Shown: positions 1-13,313 of the stretch, in pieces | Position numbering within the stretch: the stretch's first letter is position 1 | How the letters are laid out: each line of letters begins with the position of its first letter | Source of the DNA: Selaginella moellendorffii | Taxonomy: Eukaryota; Streptophyta; Lycopodiopsida; Selaginellales; Selaginellaceae | Direction: 5' to 3' | DNA length: 64,000 bases | Assembly: GCF_000143415.4 (NCBI RefSeq) | Contig: NW_003314349.1 | Coordinates: forward strand, 472,254-536,253 | The notes under the pieces: model-generated | Databases searched by the model: none | What the model saw: the letters and a program-made list of their open reading frames with translations, nothing else | What the model was told of the DNA's origin: nothing | Made by a program: the position numbers and the translations under genes

Positions 1-256
1 GACCCGATTTCGGATCTGACTTCGGATTCGGGTTCGGACTCGATCACGGACTCGATCTCGGACCCGATCTCGGACCCGACCTCGGACTCGACCTCGGACT
101 CGGTCTCAGACCTGATTTCGGATCTCGGACTCCGTCTCGAACTCGGTCTCGAACTCGGACTCGAACTCGGTCCCTGAGTCGGTCTCGGACTCGATTCCGA
201 ACTCTATCTCGAACTCGGTCCTAGAGTCGGTCTTGGACTCGATCTCGACTTGGTCC
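1..256. repeat. GC-rich hexamer-type minisatellite at the window edge
   Basis: This is an array of imperfect short units built from 'tcggac', 'tcgaac' and 'tcggtc' (read on the minus strand: gag-tcc-gag and gag-acc-gag). The same units, in the opposite orientation, fill the LTRs of element B at about 1950-2180, 14770-15070 and 15297-15640. It may be the end of another B-family LTR in reverse orientation, or a repeat inside element A. The window edge prevents a decision. Confidence 0.7.
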
Positions 257-1703
257 CATCCGATGAACTCTTTGTCATTTTGGTCATGCTTTCGGGGTTC
301 CTTTAGCCTACAACACCTCGGCGAGTTGGTTCCTTACAACTTATCGGTAGTATTGGTGTTTTCTGGATTGGCGACTTTCATTTCCTAGATGGAGACCTTG
401 GCATCAACAACATATTATTGGTGCTGCTGTAATGGAAGATTTAGATACCGAGATACATCCAGAAAATGAGGAGTCATGTGAGTAGCGAAAGGACCTTGCG
501 CGAATAAGTCAGTGACCCCTTCATTTCTTTTTTTAGAGTATCATCAAAGCGTTCACTCAGCACTAGTTCATCTAGTGTTTATTTTCCAAGTTCATTTTTA
601 TAACAAGAAGTCTCCTATTATCCTCTTTGTGTTAGTTGATATAGGTTTGAGTTTATCTTGTATTGCTCGACCTATTGCCATATGTTGTTGTTTATATTTG
701 CGTTGTGCGATAGAGCCAGTTTTCATTCTTTATAGCAATAGCTATACACGGGATAAGGCAAACTTGATTATGCATGTAGGCAATCCCAAGTTTTAGTTGT
801 AGTCATTGTAGATGGTGTTAAATCAAGCTTTTGACCTCATCCTTGGCATGGATTGGTTGCAATACAATCATGCCAAATGTGACTTTGAGGTTTCTCTTCC
901 TTGTCTCATCTTTCTTGATATTTCTTCCATTCTTCTCACTTTTGTACCTTTTCATCTTTCTACTTTTACTTTGCTTTCATCACTTTTGTCTCCCCCCTTA
1001 CTTCTTCTTAAGTTTCTCTCTTGTTCCTCTCTTTCCTTTTCCGATCCTTATTACAGTCTTTATGTTGTAGTGATTAACTAACTCATGAAGGAGTATGCCA
1101 ATTTTTTTGAATTTAACCTATCATCTAGGGCCAAGATTGCAACACATCATCCTATTCCAACTGGGGATGCTCATCCAATCAAGGTTTTTGTTCATCGTTA
1201 GTCACCCAAAAAGAACATACTAATGTTAAGGAGATGCTGGAAAAGGGAGTTATTCAGAAATTGTGAAGTCATTGGGTATGTGAACTTCATTTTGTAATGA
1301 AGCCTGATAGGAGTATTCATTTTTGCATCAACTACCATCTGTTAAACGAGGTGATGATATCAGATGTGTACCCTCTTCCTCACACTACTGATTTCTTGGA
1401 TCGTTTGAGGAGAAGTTGATTCACCAAATTAGATCTTGTTTTTAGGTACTGGGAAGTACCAATAGCCAAAGAAGATATTCTTAAAATTGCTTCTTTTCGT
1501 ACACTATTTGGTTTGTATGAGTTTTTGGTGATGCCATTTTGTTTAAACAATGCTTCAACAACTTTCCAGCAGATGATTGATGAAGTTCTTTATGATATGC
1601 CGGAGGTGACTACTGATTCATCGATGATGTCTTAATCCACTTAGAGGGGACATGAGAGGAACACATCTGTGATGTTCGTAAAGTGTTAAATCGATTATAT
1701 GAA
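257..1703 (+). mobile_element. Ty3/gypsy element A, left part (gag end, protease, 5' half of RT), decayed
   Basis: This is a degenerate gypsy polyprotein with many stops and frameshifts. At about 512-890 there is a protease-like stretch ending in DLILGMDWL, the aspartic protease 'ILGMDWL' block of gypsy elements. At about 1290-1340 the RT block VMKPDRSIHFCINY is readable, and at about 1515-1560 the block YEFLVMPF followed by a degenerate 'NNAS-TTFQQMID'. The reading is cut at about 1703 and resumes at about 16936 with RT/RNase H sequence, so elements B and C are inserted inside A. It is inactive. Its own LTRs were not identified. Confidence 0.85.
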
Positions 1704-1708
1704 GTTAG
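1704..1708. repeat. Left target-site duplication of element B (gttag)
   Basis: These are the five bases before the TG start of the B 5' LTR. The five bases after the end of the B block at 16931-16935 are gtcag, one mismatch away. The interrupted RT reading of element A lies on both sides, so this is the likely insertion site. Confidence 0.65.
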
Positions 1709-3200
1709 TGTGAGACACAAATCCCAAAGCCCCAAAAGTGGAGTTGAAAGGGTGCTATATGGTAGTGGCTGAAGCGGAAGCCAAACAGAAATAACACATT
1801 TGGATTAAAAGCTCTGACTTGGACAGTTGAGAGTGAGAGTGCAACTCCTAACGAAATGCTCAAGGAACAAACACAAAGCAAGTAGTAAGTGAGTCTCTAG
1901 AAAAGAGACACATGAGGACCAACACATGACACATGGGGGAGTTCAAGATAGAGTCCGAGATGGATTCGAGATGGACCCAAGATGGAGTCTGAGATGGACC
2001 CGAGATGGAGTCTGAGATGGAGTCTGAGATGGAGTCCGAGATAGACTCGAGATGGAGTTTGAGATGGAGTCCGAGATAGAGTCTAAGATGGAACCAAGAC
2101 TGAGACCAAGACCGAGTCCAAGTCCAAGTCCGAGTCCAAGTCTGAGTTCGAATCCGAGTTCAAGTCCGAGTTCGAGTCCAAATACTAATACAGGCTGTTG
2201 GGTGAAAGCCCAAAACGATCGTCCCTCAGGGGGGGGTGGGCTGCAAAGGGTTCCAAAAGTATAGCAGGGAGAGTGTGGGGTTGGACCATAGTGGAGCCAA
2301 TTTGGCCAAGAAAGGCCAGTTTGGCCCAGGAAGGCTGTACCCAGGTGTTGGGTGATGAAATAACCATTGGGAAGTCCAAGGCTAATACGGATCGACAAGT
2401 GGGGTAGCTTGGTGAAGTGTTCAAGAGCTAGCTCTAGTTCCCCCAGGAGATCGAATGGTCAATGCTCTTAATCTAAGCGTGGGTAGCACTACCTACTTAG
2501 ATACCTAGCATGGCTCAATGGAACCTTGCTCTAAGCCCATGGCTAGAGCACCCAAAGGCAGAAGGTGGGGAGAGTACTCATGAGGCTCGCATAGGGCCAC
2601 AGTGTTCCGAAATGTTGTCCCAAAGTCCTAGTTTGTGGAAAGGAAGAAGAGCAATCCTCTAGCGTAGTGACCAAGAAAACGGTCATGTGGTGAAGAAGTC
2701 CTAAAAGACAGTGGGATTTAGTGGTTGGGCCTGTGGGCCTTGATCCAGTGGCAGTGTTGGTGAATATAGCCATGGACAGAAAAGGGATTTAGTGGAGACT
2801 GTAAAAAGGATATTGGGGAAGGCTATTCCCTATATCTATGGGCATCCTAAGGATGCTAATGAGTGGATCTAGGATGATCACTCATGTACGGATGGCCCAG
2901 TCTTTGAGAGACGGGACTGTGATGTAGGTGGTGTTGGACCACCGGTGTAACCAAGGTGAATGGGCATGGCTTTAGCATAGCAAGCTCATATATCAGTGAT
3001 ACCTTGGGGTGTCAGTCATGAGGTCGGACACGTGGAGCATTTAGACCAAATGCAAAGGTTAAGTGGCAGGGATGCCATTCTCAAGGCTAGCAAGCCCCAA
3101 GTCCAGAATTGGACTTATGAAGGTTGTTGGAGGGACTCCTCCAAATGGTCAGAGGTGTGGTTAAGTGATTAAAGTAGAATGGAAAATTTAGTCGTTTACA
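1709..3200 (+). repeat. 5' LTR of element B
   Basis: It starts tgtgagacac and ends gtttaca. It aligns with 14534-16628: the openings are 'cacaaatcccaaagcccc', the middles contain 'gggtgaaagcccaaa', and the ends contain 'aaagtagaatggaaaattta'. A GAGATGGAGTCC-type minisatellite occupies about 1950-2180. It is followed four bases later by a primer-binding site, which fixes its right end. Confidence 0.8.
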
Positions 3201-3203
3201 TTT

Positions 3204-3215
3204 TGGTATCGGAGC
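3204..3215 (+). other. Primer-binding site of element B (initiator tRNA-Met type)
   Basis: TGGTATCGGAGC lies just inside the 5' LTR. It differs at one position from TGGTATCAGAGC, the common plant primer site complementary to the 3' end of tRNA-Met. Confidence 0.8.
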
Positions 3216-6200
3216 TATTCCTTAGTTCAACTTTTATTGGTGCTCAAGTATATCACCACTTGTGTTGGCATCGGAAAGTCCTAGGAGTGGGCTTATCCTT
3301 GAGGAGCAGTAGGTTGGGAGGACATGGCTCTCCACTACAGTTCATGTGTGAACCTGTAGGCAATATGGTGGATAAAAAAGGGCTAATAAGGGAATGACTT
3401 TGGGATCTTGGGAACAATATAAGGTTTTTCTCAGAGAGTTGAGGATGTGATCCAGATGAGCATTTGATTTAGCAAACTGGCTAATATAGTTGTGGTAAAC
3501 AATTATAATTGGGATCACGGGAAAGATAGAGACTCCAAAATAAGAAAAGGAGACACAAAATTATCCTCATATAATTAAGGTTGGTGCTCATGAATTTGAT
3601 ATCGGAATTAATGACCATTAGAGGTCAAATACAGATGAGGACACGAGTCCTTGAAATGGTAGTCAGAGCTACATTTAATAAATGTTGGGACAACCTAAGG
3701 AGTTAGGGGTGTACTGAGAGGATGAGTTGGTATTCTCATCATATGGATGAATAGTCCTAAAGGGCAAAAGTAGCCTATGGGGAACAAAAAATAATCAAGT
3801 GTCGGAATAACACTTGTAATGGTGGCCCTAGTGAGTAGAACATGAACACAAGAAGTTGTATTCCAACAAGTTGACACCTCAAAAGTAAGACATTATAGAT
3901 CGTGGGATTAGTAAAGTCCAAAAAGTTGAATGACTTGAGTGGAGTTAAAGAATGGTTCCAAACGATTGATGGAAGCATTTGGACTAAAGTGTGTTGTGCC
4001 CCATGAAGGATGTGGAGGATCATAAAATCCAAGCATGAGAATAGTGGGTATCTCATTAATGGCAGAATGTACCATATTAAACTCATGGGAAAAGTTTTCC
4101 CAGAAGAAAACAACTTTAACACAAAGTTGTGTGTAAACTTTATAGTGTAGTGCTAACAGATAGTTGGCATGAGAAACAATTGTATTGGTCTTGGCAAAAA
4201 TCTAGACACATATAAAAATGTCACAAAAGTAAGCTTATGAAGCCGATGGTGTGGAGACACTAAATATGTCAAGGCGTGATGCCTTGAGGTTAAGTTAGCA
4301 GGTTTATAAGAACCCCTTGCCAAAAAAATCCTAATAGAAGTGAAAATGGTATAGCTTGAGATGGAAGGCGGTTAGAGTGTGGTGACCCAAATAATGATGA
4401 AGGTGTGGAAGCATCGGCAATGAGTTGTAGGACTTGACAATTATGAGGCAACTAAGCAAAAGATGCAAAATAATTGATCAAACTGGTAAAAGGTAACTAC
4501 CCAAAACATCTTATTGGGATAAGGAAATTAAATATACCTTTATGGGGGATAAATTGCTTATGTTGTGATATAATAAGTCAATATCGTAAAAGAAATGCTC
4601 ATTGTAAAAGAAAGCCATCGTTTGGGATACCCAAACACTCTAAAATATCAAGAAGTGGTGTTTGGTATCATGAGGGCGTTAAATAAGGCCCCAAGAGACT
4701 AAGTCCCTAGCGAATGATGAATAGAACGTGCTATTTAAACATCCAAGGTTGCAAAGACGGGAGAAATCTGTATATCCGAATTAGACAAAGCCAAAAAAGG
4801 ATTTTGGCAAGACTAGTGATGGCCATATAACGCCCATAAGTAGCAACATTAATCCCGGTGTATAGGATTACAAAGTGAGCATACCCGGATTGAAGAACCA
4901 TTCCCTAGGCTATCAGGTAAATTCATCCTTAAGAATACTTGCTAAGGCATGGTAGATAGTGCAAAGCTATCCTCTTAGTCTGGAGGAAAATAACCGAAGG
5001 AAACATGTGAGGCCAAAAAGCAAGTAGTAAAATGATAGAATCGAACCAAAGGGCATAACCAAGGGTGGTTATGCAAGTTGGAAGTGGAGAATAAAGTGAG
5101 TGCTCAAGCATGTTATTATTAACAACCATGATGCCATGAAAAGTCTAATGTATGGAATTATCCATATTAGACTATATGGCAATTAAAAAACTTGTGAAAG
5201 GAGAGGCCTTAGCAAGTTAAAGGATAGAGTCCCTTCAAAAGTTCCCAAAGACAATTCTAAGTAGATTAGTACCTAAAAAGACAAGCGTAAATGACTTGTA
5301 GAACATGCAAAATCAAAGTGGCGCAGCAGAAGCGTAGTCTTGAAGCTTGGCATGAGGCGAGGCTATCAAGGTTGGGGAAGTAATCCTTGAGTGTTCAAAG
5401 AAAGGGCTTTGAACAAAAGTCAATGGTTAAGGACTTTCACGCTTATACATGAAACTATATTACTTTAGTTGGGAGACTTACTAAGCGAAATTGGCAAGTT
5501 GGGGGGAATAAAGACCCTAGTTGAAGGTATTGATTTTAAAAAGGGGTGGCTTATGGGGCCAAACATAGAGGAGTCTATGTATGATCACAAACTTGTCAAG
5601 TGAGAGGATTTGGCAGTTTGAAGGAATTAAATTCCTAAGCTGTGATCTATAGCGCGCTTTAAATATAAGTTGGTGCATTGGCATAAGGAGTCACGCTAAG
5701 CATTTTGTATGATGCCGTCTGTAGATGCATATATGGAGCTTGGGTTCAAGTCCCGACCCTCTAGTGCTTGGGTTCGAGTCTCAACTCACTAGAGTGCAGT
5801 GATGGTTGGGAATATGAAGACACTCATTTTTTGGTGGTCATTGACTCTCAATAAGGAGATTGGCTTGGGCACACTGCCAAGTGGGGGATGTCCCAGAGTC
5901 ATGATGCATAGTTAGATTGCTTAGTGTGAAAGTTCAGTATATCTAACTTGAACACTTTGGTGCAAGTGGAACCAAGGACATGGTGAATGAAATGGGGACA
6001 CCCAATCTCAATTGCTATGGACCCTTGGCCGGAAGAATTAACTTGGGTGCACTATTAAGTGTGGGGGATGCCCTCAGGGTCATGGTCAACAACTTAAAGG
6101 TTTAGAAGATCTAGTACCTATTAACAAACCAATTAAGGTGTCAAAGGTAGATTGCTAAGTGATTTTACAGCTAAGCAAAGACAAGGTCCTTGTGAGGTTA

Positions 6201-7176
6201 AGGAATAAGGTTCCTAGTTCAAAGTGTTGATTTAAACTATTGATAATGGTGTGGCTTGGTCAAGGTGATCAAGTGGGAAGAACACGTAAAGGAAATAAGC
6301 TATATCAATGTGATGGCATAGTGAGTCCAAAGAAAGTAATGTCGAGGAGAGACCTATAGGAGGGTCACAAAGTTAGACTGTGGATAGAGTATATAGTAAA
6401 AAATGTTAAAGAGACTTACTAGGGGTGAACACCTTCTATAATTGGTAAAACAAAGTCTTTGCTATGGAACCAAAAAGAAACCTTGAGAATGGAGGTAGTG
6501 ATTTTATATTGTTGGGTGCAACAATCAAAGGATAGGAGCAAAGGACTAGTGGCTAGGAAAAGAGCCATAGGAATCATGGGAAGGAATCTAAATGGCAAAG
6601 TTAGGCTAAGAACACTAAGGTGTTAGATGCTAACGGATTGTGAGAAGGGTTCTAAAGATGGATTTTAAACTGCTCCAATTTGGCAAAAGTGGAAGCTCCA
6701 AGGGAGGGAGCGGCTAAGTAGCCAAATGATAGGGCCATGGACAGCCTTAGCACAAATTATGATAACTGGAATTTAATGCCAAAAGTGGCAAGAAATAAAA
6801 AAAAGGATGATGGCCCTCAAGTAGAGAACTTCCTAGGATAGAGAAGTGGAATTTGCACAATATGTGTAATGCAAGGTGATGAGGGCACCCAGGAAATTGA
6901 CTTTGAGAAGTCAAAATTAAAAGTTCTAAAGTGTAAAAGTTATATCAATGAAAGTTGAGACTATTCGAGAATAAATAGTGGGATTGAGATAGAGAAGGTG
7001 TCTCTAAGGGGTTTAGCAAGAATTAAACCAATAAAAGGAAAAAATCACCACAAGTAGTTGAAGGAGTCTCTAAGTTGGAAAGGCTATGTTCCTTAGAGGA
7101 TGGACGAGGTATGGTGAGCCTTCGGTGTCAAACCATTGACAAATATTGGCTAAGTGTCAAAGATGGAAAGGGTAAT
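3216..7176 (+). mobile_element. Internal region of element B, left part, no coding capacity seen
   Basis: This is about 4 kb without recognisable protein domains. Short diverged internal repeats are present: for example the block at 5862-5903 ('cactgccaagtgggggatg') resembles 6044-6085. Two motifs resembling a Pol III B box (GGTTCAAGTCC near 5745 and GGTTCGAGTCT near 5773) occur close together, but no full tRNA fold was found around them. Confidence 0.6.
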
Positions 7177-7181
7177 ACATG
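7177..7181. repeat. Left target-site duplication of element C (acatg)
   Basis: It is an exact 5-bp match to 14459-14463. Together the two copies flank element C directly. Confidence 0.9.
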
Positions 7182-8326
7182 TGTAGCGCACGTGGTTTTG
7201 ACCCTTTATCCTATGGTGATTTACCATAGGATAACACCACGAAGCGGAACCTAAACCCTCTTTGTGCCACGTGACAGATGCCACGTGTCACATGCCACGT
7301 GTCCATGCCACGTGTCCATAGGAACCCGAAGTTCAGGGCCTTGGGCCACTGAACGAAGGAACGGTGCCAAACTCCCAAGCATGGAGCCAAGGAGTGACAG
7401 AACCGAACCACGGAGCAACTCCCGAGCATGAAGCCCAAGGAGCGAAGGGACAGGAGCCCGGAGCGACTTGGAACAGTCCTGGAGCAACCAGCATCCCAAT
7501 GCCAGGACCAGCACGCAAAACGGAACCAAATGGAGTCTGGCGCTATTTCGGCATACCGGTGGCCTAACGTGAGGATATGGGTACTCCACCAACTAGCATG
7601 GAATGGAACTTGGGCTTAGACCCAAGCCGGACGCAGAACAAGGACAGGCACGCAAGCGGGAGCTAGACTATGCCTCAGGTTGGTCGGCCATGCCCAACCT
7701 ACCCACTATCCCTACTATACATTTGGAACCCCCCATAGCCCCCCCCCCTTGAGGAACACACGCTTTGGGCTTTCACCCCAAGCCTCCCTTAGTATCAGGA
7801 GTTAGTCTCTAGGACAAGCTCGAAACTTACTAAATATGGAATGTCCTTAGATTGCGAATTTGGACACGGGACGAACACCATTGTGTTTAGGCCGATCTCT
7901 ACATTCCGTAGATATGCCAAATGAGCAAATCTGGACACTTTCCATAAATAGCATTTGGGACCAAAATGAGACTAACACAAAGGGCATGATAGCGAAGGTG
8001 TTTGGCAGACACGGTAAGCTATCATCTAGCGATATTGAGGGACCAATCTCAATATCGCGGGGGTTCTTGATACTAGCAAGTGCAAGCCAATGACAGGAGT
8101 TTCTCAAACCAGGCCGAGTATGCTCAGCAAGAAACACATAGGGTTCCTACCTTATGTTTATCCGATCTAAGTACACGGTCATTGACCAGTTTCTCAACTA
8201 GCTCAAGTGGGAAACTGATAACGGGTCCAGCAATACCGACCTCCTGCCATCGTGGCAGTAAGGTAAGAGTGTCCGTAAGGACTAGTCGACAGGTAACTTT
8301 CGATACCCGAAGTCACATGCGCGACA
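7182..8326 (-). repeat. 3' LTR of element C (left copy)
   Basis: It is 1145 bp and in the plus reading starts TGTAGCG and ends GCGACA. It matches 13314-14458 at a constant offset of 6132, with four substitutions (two near 7649-7655, one near 7695, one near 7875). It contains a cluster of G-boxes at 7268-7314. Confidence 0.95.
7268..7314. promoter_or_regulatory. Cluster of four G-boxes (CACGTG) in the element C LTR
   Basis: CACGTG occurs at 7268-7273, 7282-7287, 7296-7301 and 7309-7314, with a fifth copy at 7189-7194. The palindrome is the core bound by plant bZIP and bHLH factors and contains the ABRE core ACGTG. The same cluster is at 13400-13446 in the other LTR. A role in LTR transcription is inference. 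Confidence 0.6.
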
Positions 8327-8337
8327 CTCTCCCCCCC
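8327..8337 (-). other. Polypurine tract of element C
   Basis: On the minus strand this reads GGGGGGGAGAG directly before the TG start of the 3' LTR. That is the expected place for the plus-strand primer of reverse transcription and confirms the minus orientation. Confidence 0.8.
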
Positions 8338-11300
8338 TAGGGAAGATCGACGTCCTCGTCGATGCATACTCGAGTCTAGAATACCGCCAAGGAAACAACT
8401 CCAGAAAAAGTTCATGGTATTCACACTATGTGAGAAATGCACCAACTTAAATGAGTTAGGAGGCAACCTCTTTGTCTAACGCAGATGCGCTACCAGCTCA
8501 GACACCTTCCGGCCGTCGCCGACAAGGAAATGACCAACAGAGTTAGCCACCCTTGCTGCTCTGGGTGTCACCCAGCTTACAAAAGTGTGATATGCCCCTG
8601 CCCGCAGAGACTTAGAGAGAGAAGCCAAAGGCCCCAACCCTCCTGAGCAAAGAAACCAAACCCGTCGGTAAGGTTTAGATAGACTACTATAAACAGGCAG
8701 TTAGAGTTGTTTACACGGTCATGCCCTTTCAACGGAACAAGGAACATCGACAAAGAGGCGGGTTATGTGACCAGTCGACAGTAGCTACCCCATGACTAGA
8801 GATTTCAACATGCACACGAAGTGCCGAAGCCAGTCTGCCTATACTGGCCCAAACTCAAAGATCAATAGATGGACAATATCAAAGTCGTAAACAATGATAT
8901 CTTAGAGTCTTAATTATCAGTGAGTATATCTTAGATTAGAACACAAAAGTATTCCAAGCAAGTTATCATCCGATAAACTAATATTGTAGAGTATAGGAAC
9001 CACCAAGATCATCATAATTGGTAAACATAGGATTCACCATCAAACAAAATTCAATAGCAAGTATATCATCAAGTAAACTCAATGATAAAGTTTAACTATT
9101 AAAGATTGCAGATAGAATACCAAACAACTTACGAAAGACAACTCAAAGAACACAAAGTATCATTGACTGATAAGCAAAATGCTCGCGAATGTATCACCCA
9201 AAGGAAATAACATCCAAATCTATCAAAACTAACTTGAGCAACAATTAATAGAAGAGAATGAATGTGGTAAGACCAACAAACACTCATTCCTGCCAACTAT
9301 CACAAAAGCTAATCTGAATAGATCCCAGCCAACAATACCAAGGAACTCAAGTTGCCGAAGCAAGTGTCAGCAACATCCTACTGATGTCTCAAACCCAAGA
9401 GACCAATCCAGAGCAAATCACAAAGAACATGTGATATTGCGAAAAGCCACAAGCCATCAAAGAGAACAACTAACTACCATAAAAGATCATCAATCATCCT
9501 ATCAATAGAGAAATGCATAATCATCATCGAAGAAAGAATCTACTATCCCGAAGAACAGCAAATCATTCTATACCAACAATAATCAAGCAAAACCCTTGAC
9601 AAGGATAATCAACTATCTTAGATCATAGTCAATCATCACCAATGATTGCCATATGCAAATACTAACTTCAACATTGAAGCTAGGAGCCAAAATGCTTTCC
9701 CCAACAACTTCTAACAAATGGAACAATGAGCACAAAAACTCAAATAACCAAAAGTTCGAAGAAGTCTATAGCCAAGTCTTTCCTAACAATGATCACAAGT
9801 CTTGTATGAACTAATTTCAATGCTAAAGAAGAAATCATGGTACAACCCACAACATCCTCTTCAACACATCCATAAGTTAAACTTTATAATGCCAAAGCTA
9901 ATGAAGAGCAGATTTGCATCAATCCAAAAGCTAAGCATAACGAAGCTATGCTCAACAAGTGATCATCTAATCGATCCTCCATGAATCCATCTTTTAACAA
10001 GACGTAACTCACTAAATAACAAGCACAAGAAGAATCATTAATGATTAATATATCTCAATTCAAATCCAACAAGGATTCAAACATTTCAATATTGATCTCT
10101 AACTCTTCTACTTGTAGAGTTAGCATAGTTCACGACTAAATCACTTTTCAAGGAAAAGCCAAAGCTTAACCCCTACTAAATAATCTCGTCTAGAACACAA
10201 CTAACTCAAACTTGCCACTCAGTTCATTTGAACGTCAATACAGTTGCTAACTAGCAAATGCACGAATGCCAATAACACAAAGCCATAGCCAAATCATCAA
10301 CACTATTGTCATCGAGACTAATGAAACGCAATATCAATCCTAAGGATAGACATCTCATCTCACTTGAATCTCAACGTCAATAATATCAATGGCAAGGCAT
10401 CACCTCAATGCCATCAACATCAGAACAAAGTTAAAAGAAAGCAAGAGTGAATCACCACTCAAAACTCTCTTGCAACCAAGCTAACCAAAGTCGAAGATAC
10501 TTTAGTCAGTATCCGAGACTAGTTCTTCAACATTACTCAGGTACAGATAACACTTCCTCAAGGAGTGCATCACCACATCCAAGACTCAATGAAATCCAAC
10601 ACTATGAACTAAACGCAACCAAATGATACCAACAGAGGTAGAGTCGACATGCCAATATGGAAAACCCATGTAAGTCAAATGACACGATCCTCCGCAATAC
10701 CATCCGGTAAAGTAAACCCATCACTGCTAAATCTTCATCAAGCGAAGCAAGTGTCCAAAGCCCTTGACAAAGCCTACAAGCAATCACTAGTTGCAAAGCA
10801 ACCAACAATCACTTGTCTTGCCTTTCACAAGACCCAAACACTAACTCATGCCATTGAGTTACACACTTGTCCAACATGAACATAATACCCCAAATATGAG
10901 ATAAAGGTTCATGGACAAGCACAAACTTAAATGACCACTCGAATCCAACTCAACCGCGATAAGCTCACCAATGCATTTAGCCACTAGCTCTGAGCATGCC
11001 TTGAAGAGGCTAGCTATGCATGACCAACACTTAGCCGAAACTAAAGCGAAGACCATGAGATGGACTCATATTGGTACACAACCTCCTCATAGACAAAGCT
11101 ATAGTATGGGTACCAACATCTCAAACTCAAACAACTAAGTTGAACATCACCATCCTCAGCCAAGGCACAGGGCCACCAAGACCAAGTCAAGATTAGTGAG
11201 AGCTCACTACTCTCATAGAGTCTAACAAAATGCAATGTGCAATCTGCCACCAAGCATAACGCTACAAAAGAAAGGCACAAGGGTCACCTTTCTAGAAAAG

Positions 11301-13299
11301 TGCAACGGCCACTTTTCTACACTAACTCCAGACTCTATCCAACTCAATTGCTTTAGCTTCAAAGGTCAGCATCCCTTTCGGGTCGCATCATACAAACTAC
11401 ATACTAAGGTTTAAGCCAACCGAAGTCAACTCTAACCCCTTCACTAGTTTGTACTGGCTTACGAAAACGGAATGGTTTTCGGACAAAGTGATAACAGATC
11501 AGCTATTGGAAAAGTCTAAGAAAATTTGTGGAAAATTTCCATCCTAGAAAAAGAATGACTCTCAATCCAGGAATACAAACTTTCAAGACTCAACCAACTT
11601 CCTCCTACTAACAACTTCACATAGGTTCACCTCAACACAAATTCTCATGACCCATAGTATGCTTAAGCCACAAACATCTTTTTGCCCATTCTTTCGACAT
11701 CCAACACCGATATCCGTAAAATGCAAATGGAACATCCAAGGCTTGATCACGAAGACCACATCTTCGAATATCCATATTGCACTAACACTCTTCTTCAACC
11801 ATCTTTAAGATCCAATGTGAAGCCCAAACACTAACAAGAAAAATGACATAGAAAATCAAGCTCTAAGGAAACTTCCTCATCACTCGAAAATAACAATGCC
11901 ACTTCCACTAACACAAGTGCTAGCAATGTCAATGCCTCAACTTCACACCTTCTCTATCCAACAATCTACTCCAAGTGCTAGCGGATCAACCGACAAGCTA
12001 TAACAAGTGAATGCTATAACCCTTTTTCAAACACCTTAGTGGGCAAACTCAAGGAACAAGGAACCAACTTAAGCTTAGCATAATGGACCATCATCGAGAA
12101 TCCAGTCAAAGCTACTACAATGCTACTTCGTGCAAGTAGACTAGCTTCACCATCAACCACTTTGGGGTTGATCATCATTTAACCAAGCAACTTCGTAAAC
12201 ACATTGCTCATTATCACATGGATATGATATGGAAATCACAATGACTTGATCATCAATTGAGCAACACCACGAGCAATGCCAATGTCATTACTTCAAAAGT
12301 TTATGTGAGTATCAAGTGCCAACTCAATTCGACAAAATGCAACATAGATGCCACACTTCACCGATAGAGACTTACAACACCCAACACCACTAACCTTTGT
12401 TCACAACATGGCCAAGCTCATGCCACTCTCTCTATTTGACCAAACTTAAAACTAGTCCAACACCAAGCTACTCGAGGAGCAATAGCAAGGTTCCCCGGAA
12501 AAGAATTGAGCATTGTAACTCAAGTCTTCCAATAGCGAGTCTAAACAAAATGGTATAACGTTTCACCGTTATCCATCCCATGACTCACCACTTATAAGAC
12601 CATCATTTCCAACATGCATCAAGGTAGGGACTCTTGATTGCATAATATGAACATGAGCAATGAGTTAACACATCATTGCAAATCATCTCTCCAAGAAGAG
12701 AAGATGATTTACGTGTTTGATCCTTCGTCCCTGATGACTCTCTTTTCGGTCTCATCTTTGACTAAACCTCAAGCTTGCTTTCGCACTGCCTTCAGTCCAA
12801 TCCAAGAAAAGTTTACGAGAGAGCACAGCAACAATTACTTGAATCAATTGACTCATCCCTACAATCTTGATTGATCCACTTGTAACCATGCCTAGGAAGG
12901 ATCCACTAGTGCCGTGCTAAACAGCTACGGACCAGCCTATTTGCCACTCATAGCAAACCCAGGGAAAGTTTACTTTCACCCATGGTACATGGAACAACTC
13001 ATGGAACCATCGATAGGCTAACATTAATCTTGCCAACTCAAAGTGTAACCTCGAGTTGCTAATGTGCCTCACACACGAGCCCAAGCGTAAACTCGTGCTA
13101 ACAAAGCATCTCAATCCCTTTTGTGAGCCCAAGCTCAAGCTCACAGAATATGGTACAAAAGGTAACCAAAACCATACCCAAGGAACGAATGTGAACCCTT
13201 TGCACCAAACGTGTACCCACTCGGATCATCGTTTTCATCTCTGCGTATGCAACGAGACTAGTTGCCCAATCTCATTGAATAGTACTCGCTGAGACTCAT
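8338..13299 (-). mobile_element. Internal region of element C, non-coding
   Basis: This is about 5 kb of A- and C-rich (plus strand) sequence with stops in all frames. Reading both strands gives no zinc knuckle, aspartic protease, RT, RNase H or integrase block. It could carry packaging or dimerisation signals, but none can be identified by eye. Confidence 0.75.
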
Positions 13300-13311
13300 C
13301 CTCTGAAACCA
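13300..13311 (-). other. Primer-binding site of element C (tRNA-Met type)
   Basis: The minus strand reads TGGTTTCAGAGG two bases after the LTR end. It matches TGGTATCAGAGC at 10 of 12 positions. Confidence 0.75.
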
Positions 13312-13313
13312 AA

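Noticed and set aside
5735..5790. Two Pol III B-box-like motifs (GGTTCAAGTCC, GGTTCGAGTCT) suggesting a tRNA or SINE
   Set aside because: No acceptor or anticodon stem could be built and no poly-A tail or target duplication is visible. A SINE remnant is possible but not supported.
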